Below are positions 1 through 13,200 of a DNA stretch of 64,000 nucleotides, one piece after another. Every line of letters starts with the position of its first letter. Positions within the stretch are counted from its first letter, which is position 1. The DNA comes from Streblospio benedicti (taxonomy: Eukaryota > Annelida > Polychaeta > Spionida > Spionidae). Where the stretch lies: assembly GCA_019095985.1 (NCBI GenBank), contig CM032662.1, positions 9,777,526 to 9,841,525 on the forward strand. Direction: 5' to 3'. The position numbers and the translations under genes are program-made. A model generated the notes under the pieces. The model was not told the DNA's origin. It worked only from the letters and a program-made list of their open reading frames with translations, and searched no databases.

Positions 1-830
1 TTTTAAAGGAAATTTGGAAAGTATCAAAATACTCTTGGAGTACAATGCTTTGATACAAACTGTAAACCACAAAGGAGATAGTCCTCTGGCCAGAGCTACA
101 GTGATACATTCCGCAGGGCTAGGGTATGTTTGAATAGTTATGATAATTTTACAGGTATTTGGTTGTAAATTTAGGGAAGATACCATGAAAAAGCGGTATT
201 AACAGTTTTGTGATAAATTTAAGATACATGGATGAAATTATTCATTTGTATTTGAAACTCAATTGGATTTTAAATATCATGCTCGGAGGCCATGATTTAG
301 AGCAATGATTTTAAGTTAGGATGAGTAGCTTTGAATTGAGGAGATTTTGATGAGAAATCTTTACAAAAGTTTACTATTAATTTGGGATCATGGTTATGAT
401 TTATGAAAATTATCAAAAATGTCATATACTTGAGAAATATTGTACATTTAAAGAAAAAAGATATTGAAGATGTTTAATTGAATTTACACTATTAATTAAA
501 CTTATATAAAAATAATTGTTATTTGTGTAATGTTTAATATGTCAAATATCTTTCTATAGGTCGGACAAAGATGACGCCTGCCTAGAACTTCTCATAAAAG
601 CCAGTGGACAGTTTGACCTGCGCAAGAACAATGGCCTGTTGCCAAGCAACATCGCTGCTGATAACAAGCTTTCTGATATGCTCATGCCGTACTGTAGCAA
701 CGTGCGACCGCTATCACAGCTGTGTCAGTATGCTGTCCGACTGTATTTAGGAAATTGCTATCTTCCTAACGTTGTACCAAAACTACCTCTACCACAGTAC
801 TTGCAAGATTGCTTACTTTTGCAAAGATAG
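1..830 (+). CDS. Ankyrin-repeat and SOCS-box (ASB-like) protein, 3' two exons
   Basis: Two exons are visible: one from before the window to 123 (reading frame starts at base 2; donor GTATGT) and one at 560-830 (acceptor TCTATAG). They join in phase and end at TAG 828-830. The first encodes an ankyrin repeat (ILLEYNALIQTVNHKGDSPL). The second adds another degenerate repeat and ends in a SOCS-box-like tail, PLSQLCQYAVRLYLG, followed by LPLPQYLQDCLL. SOCS boxes recruit Elongin B/C and Cullin-5, so the family role is substrate adaptor of a ubiquitin ligase. Upstream exons lie outside the window, so repeat number and exact ASB paralogue cannot be told. It might instead be another ankyrin protein with a SOCS-like tail. 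Confidence 0.8.
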
Positions 831-3800
831 TGGCTCTGTTTGCAAAGATATCGGCTGTTTGAGATGAAAACTGATTTCAGGAAATATTATTTTTTGTTCA
901 CTTGACTTAATCGACCACTTTTTGTTTACTTCACTCGTTGCATTGAGCTCTTCTTAGTCTTCTAGTCTTACTATTTGGTTTGAAGGGCTTGTGTTGTTGT
1001 GTTCAAAGTCTATTGAAAAAGTAATTTTTCCTTATAGTAAGTATTTTTGAAATTGTGTCACTTGTCAGTGATAAACACATTCCTATATTGGGTGCTCACC
1101 AGTTGAATAAATGCTCAGTATGCTGTAGCTACAATTCTTTAAGGGTACTGTGAACTCTTTAAGGGGAAAATATTCTATTTTCAGCTTTTTAATATTTATT
1201 ATACTGTAAACTATGAAGAACAACATGTTTTGAAATGAACCTTTTATCTTCAATAGTTTTCCCATTACAACCCATTTCGTGAAGACCAACCCGGAGTGAA
1301 AAACAATGACTCATTCTTTGCAGGCTTATACGGTTATATCGGCTAAAAATTCAATTTTTACATTTTCATTGTTTTGTATGCTATAAATAATAAAGAAAAA
1401 CATCTTTTCAAAATGAACCTTTTATCATCAATAGTTTTTCTTATATGATACATTTTATAGACATCAACTACTATCAATTTATATTGATTGGCCATGTTTA
1501 AAGCCCATTTTCTCAAAACTAAGTTTGCATAGTGGATTAATTTTTCTTTTTATATTTCTCTCTAACCGTGAAATCAAATTTTCACAAACGTGTATACATT
1601 TGAAGATATATGCATTCTGAAGAAAACCTTACTAGGGATTTTTATTTTTTTATTTCGTTGATGAATTATGAACGTTTTTGTATTGATATGCAAGAAAATT
1701 CGGAAAATAAGTGGTTTTAAAACTTAAAATCCATGTAAAATGATAAAGGGGAAAAATATAAAAAATTTGAGGCAAGGTTTTATAGATAAATATACAAATT
1801 TTGTAACTGAATAGTGATTTTGGTCATTTTGATGTTTTACTATCAGTTATATGCTTCACAGGCAAAGTTGTAAATTTTTCACTAATTGCTTTATAAAAGA
1901 AAATGTTAATAAAATCTATAAACAGATGTGTTGTAAACTGTAAATCATCTAAATATGTTTTGATATTCATTGTTGAAAGAAAAGTATTCTGCAGTGTTTT
2001 TTTATGTCTAAATGCCATTTTCAAGATTTATTCTGTTTGTGTTATGCAAATGCATTACGCACCAGTAAAATGAAGAGCTTCAATTTTCAACAGAATTTCG
2101 TGCTAACTTGTCTGCATTGCTGTTAAAATTAAAACTACTCTGAAGTGGTGGAATATTGTAAAATAATTACTTGCATTTTTTACTGATCATATAATTATTG
2201 TGATTGCTATCTTATGACTGTAAGTTAAAAGATTGCAAAAAACAGTATTTGTTCATTTGTCGAACCAATTGTTTATTGGTGCTTTTATATTTTGATGTTT
2301 GACCGAAAGCAATTTCTCCAAATTTTGATTTCAATAATTGACTAAACCTGACAAAATAGAATTCACGGTATATACTGTTATAAAATTTTACATTTGTTAT
2401 GTAAGATTTAATTTGTTTTATACTCTATTATGGGGTCATATTTGTTTGTTTACATATACAATGTGTTATACATAAGCAATTTATGTATCACTGAGCCTTG
2501 TTGATTTGTTATATCTTCTTTATTAATTAAGACTTATTGCAATAGATAACAAAGTAGTAACTGTTACAATGTACCCGGTGTAACCTTCAACAGATGCTGT
2601 TAATCATATTATTTTGTGTGTGATCGTATTGCATATATGAAGCACGTGTTATTGGTTATTTTTGTGTTGTTAATTTGAAAGTATCTTGTGTTCTAATTTG
2701 TTGAAAAAATGGTATTTACCTCATTTTACGAGGGTAGGAATTATGCATATATTATACATATATTGAATTAGAATCTTGATACCATTTACTTTTAATGATG
2801 TGTGTCAATTATTTTTAAAGTATTACAATGTATATTGCCGACTAGCACAGTAGAAATGGACAAGTAATACATGACCAAGTCTTGCAATTAACCGCACTGC
2901 AAAGTTAGTTTGTTACAGAGGTATTTTATATAGAATATGTATTTCTTCATCATAAGGCAAATTTTAGTACCTTGATAGGTCACAATATTGTAGTAATATA
3001 ATTTTAAGATGTAAAACGCAATGTGATGTGCCAGTTTGGAAAATAAATTGGCAATTAATATCAATCTTAACTAGTGTTAATATTGTTTAAGGAAAAGGTC
3101 TGAAGAAGAAAAAACAGTTAAGAAAAGTTTTAATTTTGATAACTTATTACAATTTTTATGAAGTTTCTATGTACATGTAAGTATATTAAATACAATAATC
3201 AATAATATCACATCAGGTACTCTTTGTACTCTTTTCATGATAAAGATTTGTAGCACAGAAGGTAATATGTTTTTAATTAGTTCGGAGTGTACTATTGAAA
3301 CTAGAAAATTATTGGTCTGATATTATTTTGAAAGATTATGAGTATGATTATGATGTCTTATTTTGCTCTAAGTATATGAGTTGAAATATCAATACCTGAG
3401 AAGCTATTGGCTGTGAAAGTCACTTATGATGTGAATGGAAATAAATGTGATATGAAATACAAGTTTTCTTGCTTCATTTGGAGTTTTTATGATTTTCTTA
3501 TTTCATAGAATAAGTTGTGTTAATTGAATTTGTAATTTTCAATCAAATACATTTTCTAATTCAATTTCCCTAAAATAATGCACATAGCAATCTATATGTG
3601 CCTGCATCTAAATCATATGATTGTTAGAAATTTTCTATTCCGAATATCCACTATATGGCAACTGTGAAGGAATTGTGCTCATCTCATACCAGGTAGTTGA
3701 AGTGGGGCCTTTTCTGTCCTGACACGAAAAGCCAGATTGCTGGCAGTGATATGCATTTTCCGGTTCTTTGGCATTCAAAGATAATTATATCGATTTAACA

Positions 3801-4619
3801 AATAACTTACATTTATACATTATTAGCATGCAGTTATTATCAAACAAAACAACAATGTCTATCTGTCACAGGACCTAAGAATCTTTATTTGGTTGTAATT
3901 TGAGATTCTGAATTAAGTTTATTGTGAGTGTCAACACTCAAGCAAATGCATTATTTGTGAAAAGAGCTACAGATGTAGATCAGCAGGTGAATTTTATTAT
4001 ACCAATTTCAAGTTGATTCAATATTTATTTTGTCCAAAATTTTATTTGGTGGGGGCATTTCGTCTGGAAATTACATAGATTGTATTATATTTAGTTTGAT
4101 TGCAAAATACATGTTTCCCGAGAATACTGGTAAGAGAGCTGGCTGACAAAAACTGCAGTTGTCCAAAAAATATGCTTTCTACTTGTTTGTGATATCATAA
4201 AACCATTTTTTTGACAAGAAGGTTGTTAACATTAGATGGATTGTATAAATAGCAAATCACTTGAAGCATTCTATAAAATTAAATGGGACCAGTTGTAGCA
4301 AGCTATTTTTTACCAGTATAATAATAAAAGTGAGGCTTGAATAATCGCATTACAGATCCAGTGATTCTTCACCATTGACCTGCTACATATAAACAATGAT
4401 TTCAAAATTCCATTACAGGCTCTTGTCCTTGACTACACCAGTCCCATCATAGACAAAAATTAAAATGTAAAATGATAGTGCAAGGACATTGCACTGAAAT
4501 GTCAAGCTCTCTTCTTAGTTTACTTATATTGTGGCTATAAAACAAGGACATCCTGTTCTTCAATTAGTTAAACTTCTGCTTTGCAAATTCAAACACAATT
4601 TATCCACCATTTTTGCAAT
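831..4619. other. 3'UTR of the ASB-like gene and AT-rich intergenic DNA
   Basis: No supported coding exon on either strand. The 3'UTR probably starts at 831, with an early candidate poly(A) signal near 1388 (AATAAA) and others around 3040 and 3440. Short open frames here have no splice context or codon signal. The start exon of the downstream transporter begins at 4620. Confidence 0.6.
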
Positions 4620-4870
4620 ATGGGAGAAACTGAAGAAAATCCCTTTTTCTGCTACAAAATGATACGACAAACTCAGCTGGTAGCGTTATGGACATGTCTG
4701 GTAGGTGACTCAATTTATTGTTTTATTAGAAAAACAATAAATACATAAAGCAAGGAAAGGATTTAACATTCTAATTGTAAGCATAACAAAGAAATAAAAA
4801 GGAGTGAACATTTTAATTTAAAACATAACAAATGAAGAAAGAATTTAGCATGTTAATTGCAAGCATTTAT

Positions 4871-4940
<70 letters not shown>

Positions 4941-6948
4941 TCTACCTCTACCTCCACCACGAGTAGTAACCTATGAGAAACAACAGGAGCAACAAAATCA
5001 ATGTCAACCCCGGAAGCAGCAACCAACAGCAACAATCATCTACAAGTAATACTATATCCCCTAAGTTTGAATCAAACTTCATTTTATCTATTATCAGGGT
5101 ATCGTCTGGCAGCTGATTTCACCCACGCTACCAGACATCAAAGACAGCATAGGGGTGAACTATGAAGAGATCTCACGCACACTCTTTGTCCAAAGTGGAG
5201 GCTTCTTCGTCGGTACTATAGTTGGCGGCATGCTAAATGAGAGGTTCTATGTATGGAAAGACATCCTGATGGGGATAGCTGTTATGCTAGGAGCAGTAGG
5301 TTGGTCACACACATACTCACATCACAAATCATTCACATTTTGAGTTAGTTTGGACTTGAGATTAACGTCCACAAAGCAGTACCATTACCTTCATATAGAG
5401 AGCTGAATGACATCAAATACCGTTTCGATACATATATCAAATGCAACTTTTTAATCTTTCAGTACAGCATTGTCTAGATACCATACTATTGGATTTATTT
5501 AGATGAGGCTTTTATTTGTTATCTACATACAGGCATGTCCATGGTTCCATTTTCAAGCAGTTTACAATGGCTCGGGTTTGCCCTTTTTCTTGGTGGCTTT
5601 TCTGCTGGCCTGGTAAATTCAGGTAACTCACCAAAACCACTACTTATCAATATATGCGCACACATTTATTTTGATGCTGTAACTACTACGCTCACATGAA
5701 AAAAACCACCTGAATATCGTTTGAACCTGCAGGAGGGAACACCATGGTTCTGCACTTGTGGGGAGACAAAGCCGCTTCACCGCAGCACAGCTTGCACTTT
5801 GGCTTCGGGGTGGGAAGCATCATATCCCCCCAGTTAGCGCGCCCGTTCCTCTCGGAGAGGACCTGGGTCAACGTGACGGACGTCCCGGGCTATGCAAACA
5901 TATCAAACCAGACAACAATGATTGAAATCACAACTAAAGAATCTAACCTTGTAGTGCCGTATCTAGCTGGGTCCGCGTTTATAGTACTGATATCGCTTTC
6001 ATTTTTCCTGTCGCATGTTATCGGTGCCCCGAAAGATTTCCCCAAAAGAGCAGGCTCTAAGACAATGAAGTCACTGTTCAATCCAGCCAGCTGTGGATAC
6101 GGACATTCAAAGTACAGCTGCGTCATTCTGTTCCTGACGATGGTCTACTTTACCTTCACGTGCGGCAGCGAGCACTCTTACGGCAGATTCATCTTCTCAT
6201 TTGCTATAGAGTCGGACCTGAAGTTCACTAAAGACGAGGCTGCACTCCTCAGTTCCGCCTTCTGGGCGATGTTCACTCTTGGACGAGGGTGCGGTACAAT
6301 CGTTGCTAAATTCATGCGCGTTAACACCATGGTTTGGATAGAGTTCAGCTTCGCACTGTTAAGCATCGTTATCATCGCTATTTGGGGGCACAACACCAGC
6401 ATGGTGCTGTGGATTGCTAGCTGCAGCTACGCTCTGATGCTAGCCCCGATATTTCCTGGAGGCGTGTCCTGGGCAAATCTTCAGCTGGAGATGAACAGCA
6501 TGGCGGTTATGGTTATAATGATAGGCTGCTCATCTGGATCAATGCTGTATATTTATCTATCCGGCGTATTATTTGAATACCTAGGTCCAAGGTCCATGAT
6601 GTACATACAGGTATTTTTTTAAATATATTCTATTTACTTTAAAGCACGTTTACATAGTTATTGCTGCAACAAGGTGCACTGGAGGATAGGATTGTATAGT
6701 GTTGACAATGTTAGCAATTAATTTATTTGTAAACAGTATCGTCTTACACTTCCAAGGGACGTAGCTGGTTTGAATTTTAAACATGCAGCATTGTATTTTA
6801 GGTTGTTCTGGTCACCGCGTTAGGACTTACTTTTGCCAGCATGGAATGCATTGCCATGCAATTTAGAAAAGTACGAAAAGTAGAAAAAGAAGAAATACAT
6901 CGCTCGATTCCAGAAGAAAACGAACTATGCATGGAAGATGTGGTGTAG
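4620..6948 (+). CDS. MFS transporter, MFSD4 / sodium-dependent glucose transporter 1-like
   Basis: Five exons join without phase errors: 4620-4700, 5098-5299, 5533-5622, 5733-6610 and 6802-6948, giving 465 residues, close to the usual length of this family. The start is ATG 4620, followed by a short cytosolic tail; an in-frame membrane segment crosses the first splice. Family-like pieces include the block SPTLPDIKDS after helix 1, QSGGFFVGTIVGGML for helix 2, LHFGFGVGSIISPQLARPFL in the first half, and an N-glycosylatable loop (NVT, NQT) before helix 7. The C-terminal tail is charged and ends MEDVV. By family it moves sugars or related small solutes across a membrane; substrate and ion coupling cannot be read from sequence. 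Family assignment is firm; which MFSD4A/4B orthologue is not. Confidence 0.88.
4872..4940. repeat. Pure (AGC)23 / CAG trinucleotide repeat
   Basis: Twenty-three uninterrupted AGC units (69 bp) inside intron 1 of the MFS transporter gene. On the minus strand one frame reads as a poly-Leu run, but there is no gene there, so the open frame is a by-product of the repeat. Confidence 0.98.
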
Positions 6949-7261
6949 ACGTGCAAATTCATGACATCACTTGCGAGAAAAGATGGTGTGGATCATGTTA
7001 AAATGAGTCAAGATTACGACACACTTACCTAACATTTGTGACGAATAGGCTGTCCGAACTCCAAAGGCAGAGAGTCGAAGAGAAGTACAATTAACTCATT
7101 ATCAAATAATTAACTCTTATGGAAACCATTGCAATGGTATCAGTCTTTGTTTTTAGTTTACCAGTGTGTGCTTGTATTCTAAATCATATCTGAAACAACG
7201 AGACAACACAATAATTCTATGTACATTTTAATGAATCTTGTCAATTACATTGGCGAATGAC
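6949..7261. other. Convergent 3' ends (transporter + / peptidase -)
   Basis: About 310 bp between the stop codons of two convergent genes. It must hold both 3'UTRs. I see no further coding exon or RNA gene. Confidence 0.6.
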
Positions 7262-10200
7262 TTAGTTAAATTGTGACACGGGTTTTAATGTAGCTTCAGC
7301 CAATCCTATGAGATACTGGATAAGTGCAAGGTGCCGCTTAACTTCTTCCCATCGAGATTCCGCATTCACGTCTTCCTCAATTTGGAAGAGAAGGTCAGTC
7401 AGACCAGGAAAGTTTATCCCTGCGTAACTGTCTCGAGCACTTGGGGCATAGATAACATGTCTGGAAATTAAACACGTACATTATATTTATACAAGTTTTA
7501 TGATTAAATATACAACACATCAAAAATACATTAAAAATACAACACATCACACGCGTATTATTCGTGTGTATCTTCATATGGAGGTTCACATTGAGTTCTA
7601 CATTGTTTTAACTAAATGAATTAATAGTCTAGTTTTAAGATATCATTATTTGTTTTGCTTGTGACAATAACTAATTTTTCTTATGATAAAGCCGTGTGTT
7701 AGAGATAAGCCTGCACATAAATCACCTGAATAAAGGAGGTCTGTCTGGCAAGTTCTCGGGACTAATGAAAGCTCGCTCCAGATTCATTAGTTGGTCGTTG
7801 ATCTTTCGTACAAGTAAGGGGCTGCAATGAAAAAACTAACAGCTCTAAAAAGATCACTATTAGTATGCTTCACTATCAAATGTATCATACTCAATGCACT
7901 TACACCATATGTGGACAACAAAGTGTATTATAAATATTCTTACTCGGTGGTGTCAATATCTTGTAATCTCATGTTAAAATCAAACGCAGCTTGACTAAAC
8001 TGTTGTGAAGATTCCTGAAGTCCATCTATAATAAGTACAATTAACAGTAAGTTTATATTTCTAACCAGATCTACTGGTTATCAAGCATAGTTCTATCACA
8101 AAAGAATAGCTGAAAAAATCTTTTAAAATCCTAAGCTTCCATTTGACTACTTTGAGCGGCCTGGAGAGACTTGAGCTCTTGACCCCAAGGTTGTGAGATC
8201 ACAATGCTATCATAATCTCAAGCAGAGAGCTGTGTCTATGTAACTACCAGCTTAGATACTGCGTCTGTTGTCATATCAACCAATAGGTCGTGAGCTCGAA
8301 TCCAATGCGAGGACAAATTTTGGGAGGGACTTTTGCTATGAAAACATTATAATGCTCAATGCCAAATGCTCATGAAACACATTATAAACGCATATGTAGT
8401 GCTACGTTTAGGAATTGTGTTATTAGAAACCATTTTGCGTCATCTACTAAAAACACCTCACTTACCAAAGGACAATCCGTGTTTACTAAACAAAGTGCCG
8501 TGCACAGCAATTAGTTGTTGAATGCTGGACTCAAGAGCTGTGGCATATTCCATCACATCAAAGGGTAGCACAGTTGAATCCGACAGTAGAAGTATTAACT
8601 CAGTCCAATAACGACCCATGGCTAGTGATATCTGAAATGTATAACAATTCAAATAGTTGAGCATGTAAAATTGCAAATTGATAGTTACAAATGAAGAAAC
8701 AGTTTGATAAGAATCTTTATACTCTAGAATCCCACATTCCATTATGATATATAGTTGTTGCGGTATAAGGCAAATGATATATCCTGAAACTAATGGTCAG
8801 TTAAGATGAACCTTTTTAGAGGCTTTGTTATTTACGGATAATGTTCATATTTGATATCTTCTACTTGGCAATATTTATAATATCTAAATTTTGAATATTT
8901 ACCAAATCTGACAATTGCACTTAGAATTATTGATCACCTTTAATAGCCTGTCACTGTTTCTACAAATACGTAATTCTATTTTCGGATGTAACTACAGGAA
9001 TTCACCTTAAAGCCCGGGTCCATGTATTTATCTACCATGTCAAATGTTTCATACACAGAATGGTACAGGGGGTGACTTGACAAGGCGAGACTTGGGTCTG
9101 AGGTGTAGCGAATGTCCACGTCAGAGACCCCAGCAAAACACAGAAACGGCTCGTGGTCACTCCCTCCACCAATCGGCTCCAAACTGGCAAAGACACAACA
9201 AAATCATCAAATGACAATGAAAAAGAAACAGAAATACCAAATAACAGCAAACCGAAAGCGCAGGTCACATTAGATTGTAATTACAAATGATGTTTACCTT
9301 GGAACACCTCGGTTATAATCTGGGAATTTTTCATACCATTCTTCATATAAACTCTTCTCTGGGTCATGTGGAGCCGCCACCTATTGAGAATAATCAAATT
9401 GATTTAATTTGTTTCTTTTCCACAGTTTGTTTCTTTTCCACAGCAACATAGTAACATGTGATAGAAGGGCTGAGAACTCAATTAGAACTAACTAATTAGT
9501 TAACCAACTCAATTAGTAACATACATACAATTGATAATGTTTTGTTCTTTCACACACACCATTTTACTCTCAGCACAACAGATACTTTGATTTTATTGTG
9601 CCATATTGTGTTAACCAAATTCCAATATCTACTTTGATATTGCAATTAAGATAGACTCTCTTGTAAAGTATGCAGTTCTGTGTATTACATGAAAGCTGAG
9701 CGCATAAAATAATCTTTTTTTGGTCAGTAGCAGATCGAGGATTGCATGAAATGGCGTGGGCAACGTTTTAATCTGAAAAACAAGCACTCTTGAACTCATT
9801 AGTCACCAACTATTTCACTTGTCTTGAATCCAGTCAAAATAATCATGCCATGACACCTATGTAGTCCACGAGAATCTGCTGCCGTTCGGTGTAGCCAACC
9901 ACAATTTACACAATGCCTTCTTACGCGCAAATTTCATGTGAATATGCATGGTAACATTGGTGTTTTTCATTGCTCTGTTATTTCTATTAGGGCTGTAGAA
10001 AGTCATAATTCTCATCTGCTCCTCACCTACACTTAAATTGACATCTGAATATTTCACCAGAGAGTGAATTATCATAATTTATTCATTTATGTGACCCGAT
10101 TCTTAATCTTACGTTGTGTCGTTGTGTTTTACTCATAAGCACCAATGGATTATTTAGACCATCTTGATATGAATTGCTCTCAGTGTTATAACCATGAAAA

Positions 10201-13200
10201 AAGTCTAAACAGAGCCTGTAAATCTTCTGATTGATCACTTGAACCAATTCCAATTCTGGGATTAAAAGCCTGCAATAGTTATGCTTCAGAGGGCATATCT
10301 TGACATCTGATACTTAGAGTTTATTAGATATGATGCTTTTTCAAAGATTGAAAGACTGCTGTTGCAGGGATATAACTGCACAGTACCTGTTTTGCAGCAT
10401 GGTATGCAGCTTTGTACAGGAGAGGTACCCCTTTCACAGCCATGGAATAGTTGCCTTCTACTGACATGTCCATATTGAGGTATGCAACACCGCGTGCCCT
10501 CAATGTATGCACATAATCCTAGAAATAAGTGGGTCTCACGATTCAATTATTTAATAATCAAATAAATAGGCATATGTTTCATGCCAAGTGTCTGCACCAA
10601 CCTCTTTAAGTTAATAGATTTGTTTTAAAAAAAATAGTTTCCTCTTCTACACAATGCTATGGGCTGCGTTCTGAAACGACTTTTTCAGAAGTAACTAAAA
10701 GTAAAGTAACTAAGATCAATTAGCTTTTAACAACATAACTGTAACAAGGGAGGAACTTATTTATGAATTTAAGTGTATATAACAAGCGAGGAATATATGT
10801 ATGAACGCAAGTGTGACCGCTGTACGAGGACCGCCCTGCTAGCGTGCTCACCTCCACCCACTCCACGGAGCCCATGAGGCCGGGCTCCTCGGACCCCCAG
10901 GCGCAGAACACCACGGTGCGCCGCGGCCGCCAGCCTGCATGCAACAATGGCAGATCCAGGTTTGGAAACCAGTTAACAACCTACCCAGTATATATGCAGA
11001 ATATTTACAACACACATACAATATATACAAAAGCACGCACGCAACAGGTCAACATAGAATGTTTCCTCGGACAGAATGCGCTTTTCATCCTGTCGGGGGA
11101 AAAATGTCCACGTTGTCCTTCCCACTTCCCAACATTCTCTCTGTACTTCGGTGGTGGGGTTGGTGAATCGGGCATGTGGACGGGCGGGCAAGCGAGTGAG
11201 TGAATGGATGACACCCACCGTTGCGGCTGGCGGCGGCCATGGCTCGCGACACTTCCATCATCACCGCAGTGCCACTGTTGGGGTCGACTGCCCCGAACAC
11301 CCAGGCGTCGTAGTGATTGCCCATCAGCACGTACCGGTCTGGAGAGAGAGTACCTATGAACTGGGTTGGTTGCTCTGATATATCTTAAAGCCCGTCGTCG
11401 TATCTCTCGACTATATACACAGTTCTAAAGACATTGTAACACTATATACAGTGTAGAAAAGATTTCCCTAGACCAACGAGACCTAAGACCTAAAAATAAT
11501 GTTTCTCACCACTTACGGTTCCATGGAGATAGTTTTGAATTGAAGTGTTAGGACCATGAAAATGGTCACATTATAGATGTGCTCTCTAAATAGAAGTGCT
11601 CGTAATTGAGAATGAATACTGTGTATGATTTGCTCACCGGGCTCCTCTGCACCTTCGATGTAGCCGATCACGTTGGTGGTGTTTGCGCGTGCGCTGTACG
11701 TGGTCACGTGCATCTTCACGCTCCTGCAAACATCACAGGTGCATGTGCCTTTGAATTAGTCTTCAAAATGTGATATGACAAAAATGATTTTAATAGATAT
11801 AAGATCCGCATCAACTGAAATATGAGAAAAGAAAAAGACTAATTAATAAATTTTCCAAACTGTTCCATTGTTGTGTTTTCACGTGCATTTTATACTTCCA
11901 AATGAAAAAAACATAATAAGTATATAACATATGTCCCACTAGATCAAATATATTTTATTACAAATAGTATACTGTTATTCGGACTATCTATTTAACTATT
12001 ACGTTAATTAAGCACTGTGGAAGGTCCAACTATTAAAACATTCCAGTCTAAAAGTAAAATTGTAACTCGTATATAGATGTTCATGTACTTTGCAGACCAT
12101 TATTTGAACAAAAAGAAACAAACATGGGCAGTGAGCTCATAAATGGGGACAGATGATTCTACTAACACGCTGCTTACATTGGGATTACTCAATAGTCCCC
12201 AGTCTATCACGATGATAGAGGGAGGCACCTCATAATGTGATACATGTATGATATGACACCGCCCATTTCCTTTAACAGACACACGAGATAAGACACACAT
12301 ACTGCTAGTGAAAAATTAGCACATATGATTCTACTAACACCGTATCTTACAGGGAACAGGGAATCGGGTGGTCTGTAGGTGATGGGGAGTCTCTGTATAC
12401 AGAGGATCATTTGACGGAGCTTTCCAAATTTGGGACGTCAACAGTTTCTCTTACGAGATAAGACACTAAATTATTGTCACTAATTGGAGGTTTTATATTG
12501 CTTCGGAAGTCGCATAAAACGAACACATTGAATGTACAACCAGCCAATGGATAGAACATTGCACCACATGGATGTATCTTCCACATCTTAATGAGTGACG
12601 CGAAAGTGTTCAAGTTGATATTCATGACAAAAGACTTCACTTTCAATAGGATTATAGTAGTTGAATTTTACTCTAAACTGAAATACAATGATGTACCAAA
12701 CATACACACTATATCATTTATTACCTCAACAGTATCTCGGCATCACCATAGCTTATAGGGTGGACTGGGATGTGCGGAAGCAACGCGTCTTCTTCAGGGA
12801 TTCGATAAGCAGAATCTTTAAAACATATTTTACCAACGATTAGAACAAAAAGCATAAAAACATCCATAAAAAAGAATTGCATGTTAATAGAACTAAAACA
12901 TATGTTTGTTCCATAGGCACATGCATTCACTTTAGTAGAGGTCTAATATAAATTACTCATAACATAGTCAATGCATAAGCCTATTGTTTGTTCATTCATT
13001 TATATTAGAGGTAATATAGCGGCTCACACATATATTTTTAAAAGCCGTTCATAATTGGACATTCTATTGTGTATGAGACTCGCTGGCTGATCCAGGTTTT
13101 CGGAAGAGGGGAACCTAAACAGGATTTTCACTCAAAAGCTCATGGATTATATGCCCCAAAAACCATTAAAATGATTTTGGTGGTAAAATGAGATGCTCGT

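Noticed and set aside
4853-5035. Minus-strand poly-Leu frame
   Set aside because: Artefact of the CAG repeat; no start, splice or codon support.
10844-11378. Plus-strand frames of 100-119 codons
   Set aside because: They lie antisense to GC-rich peptidase exons (10852-10934, 11219-11338), which explain the openness.
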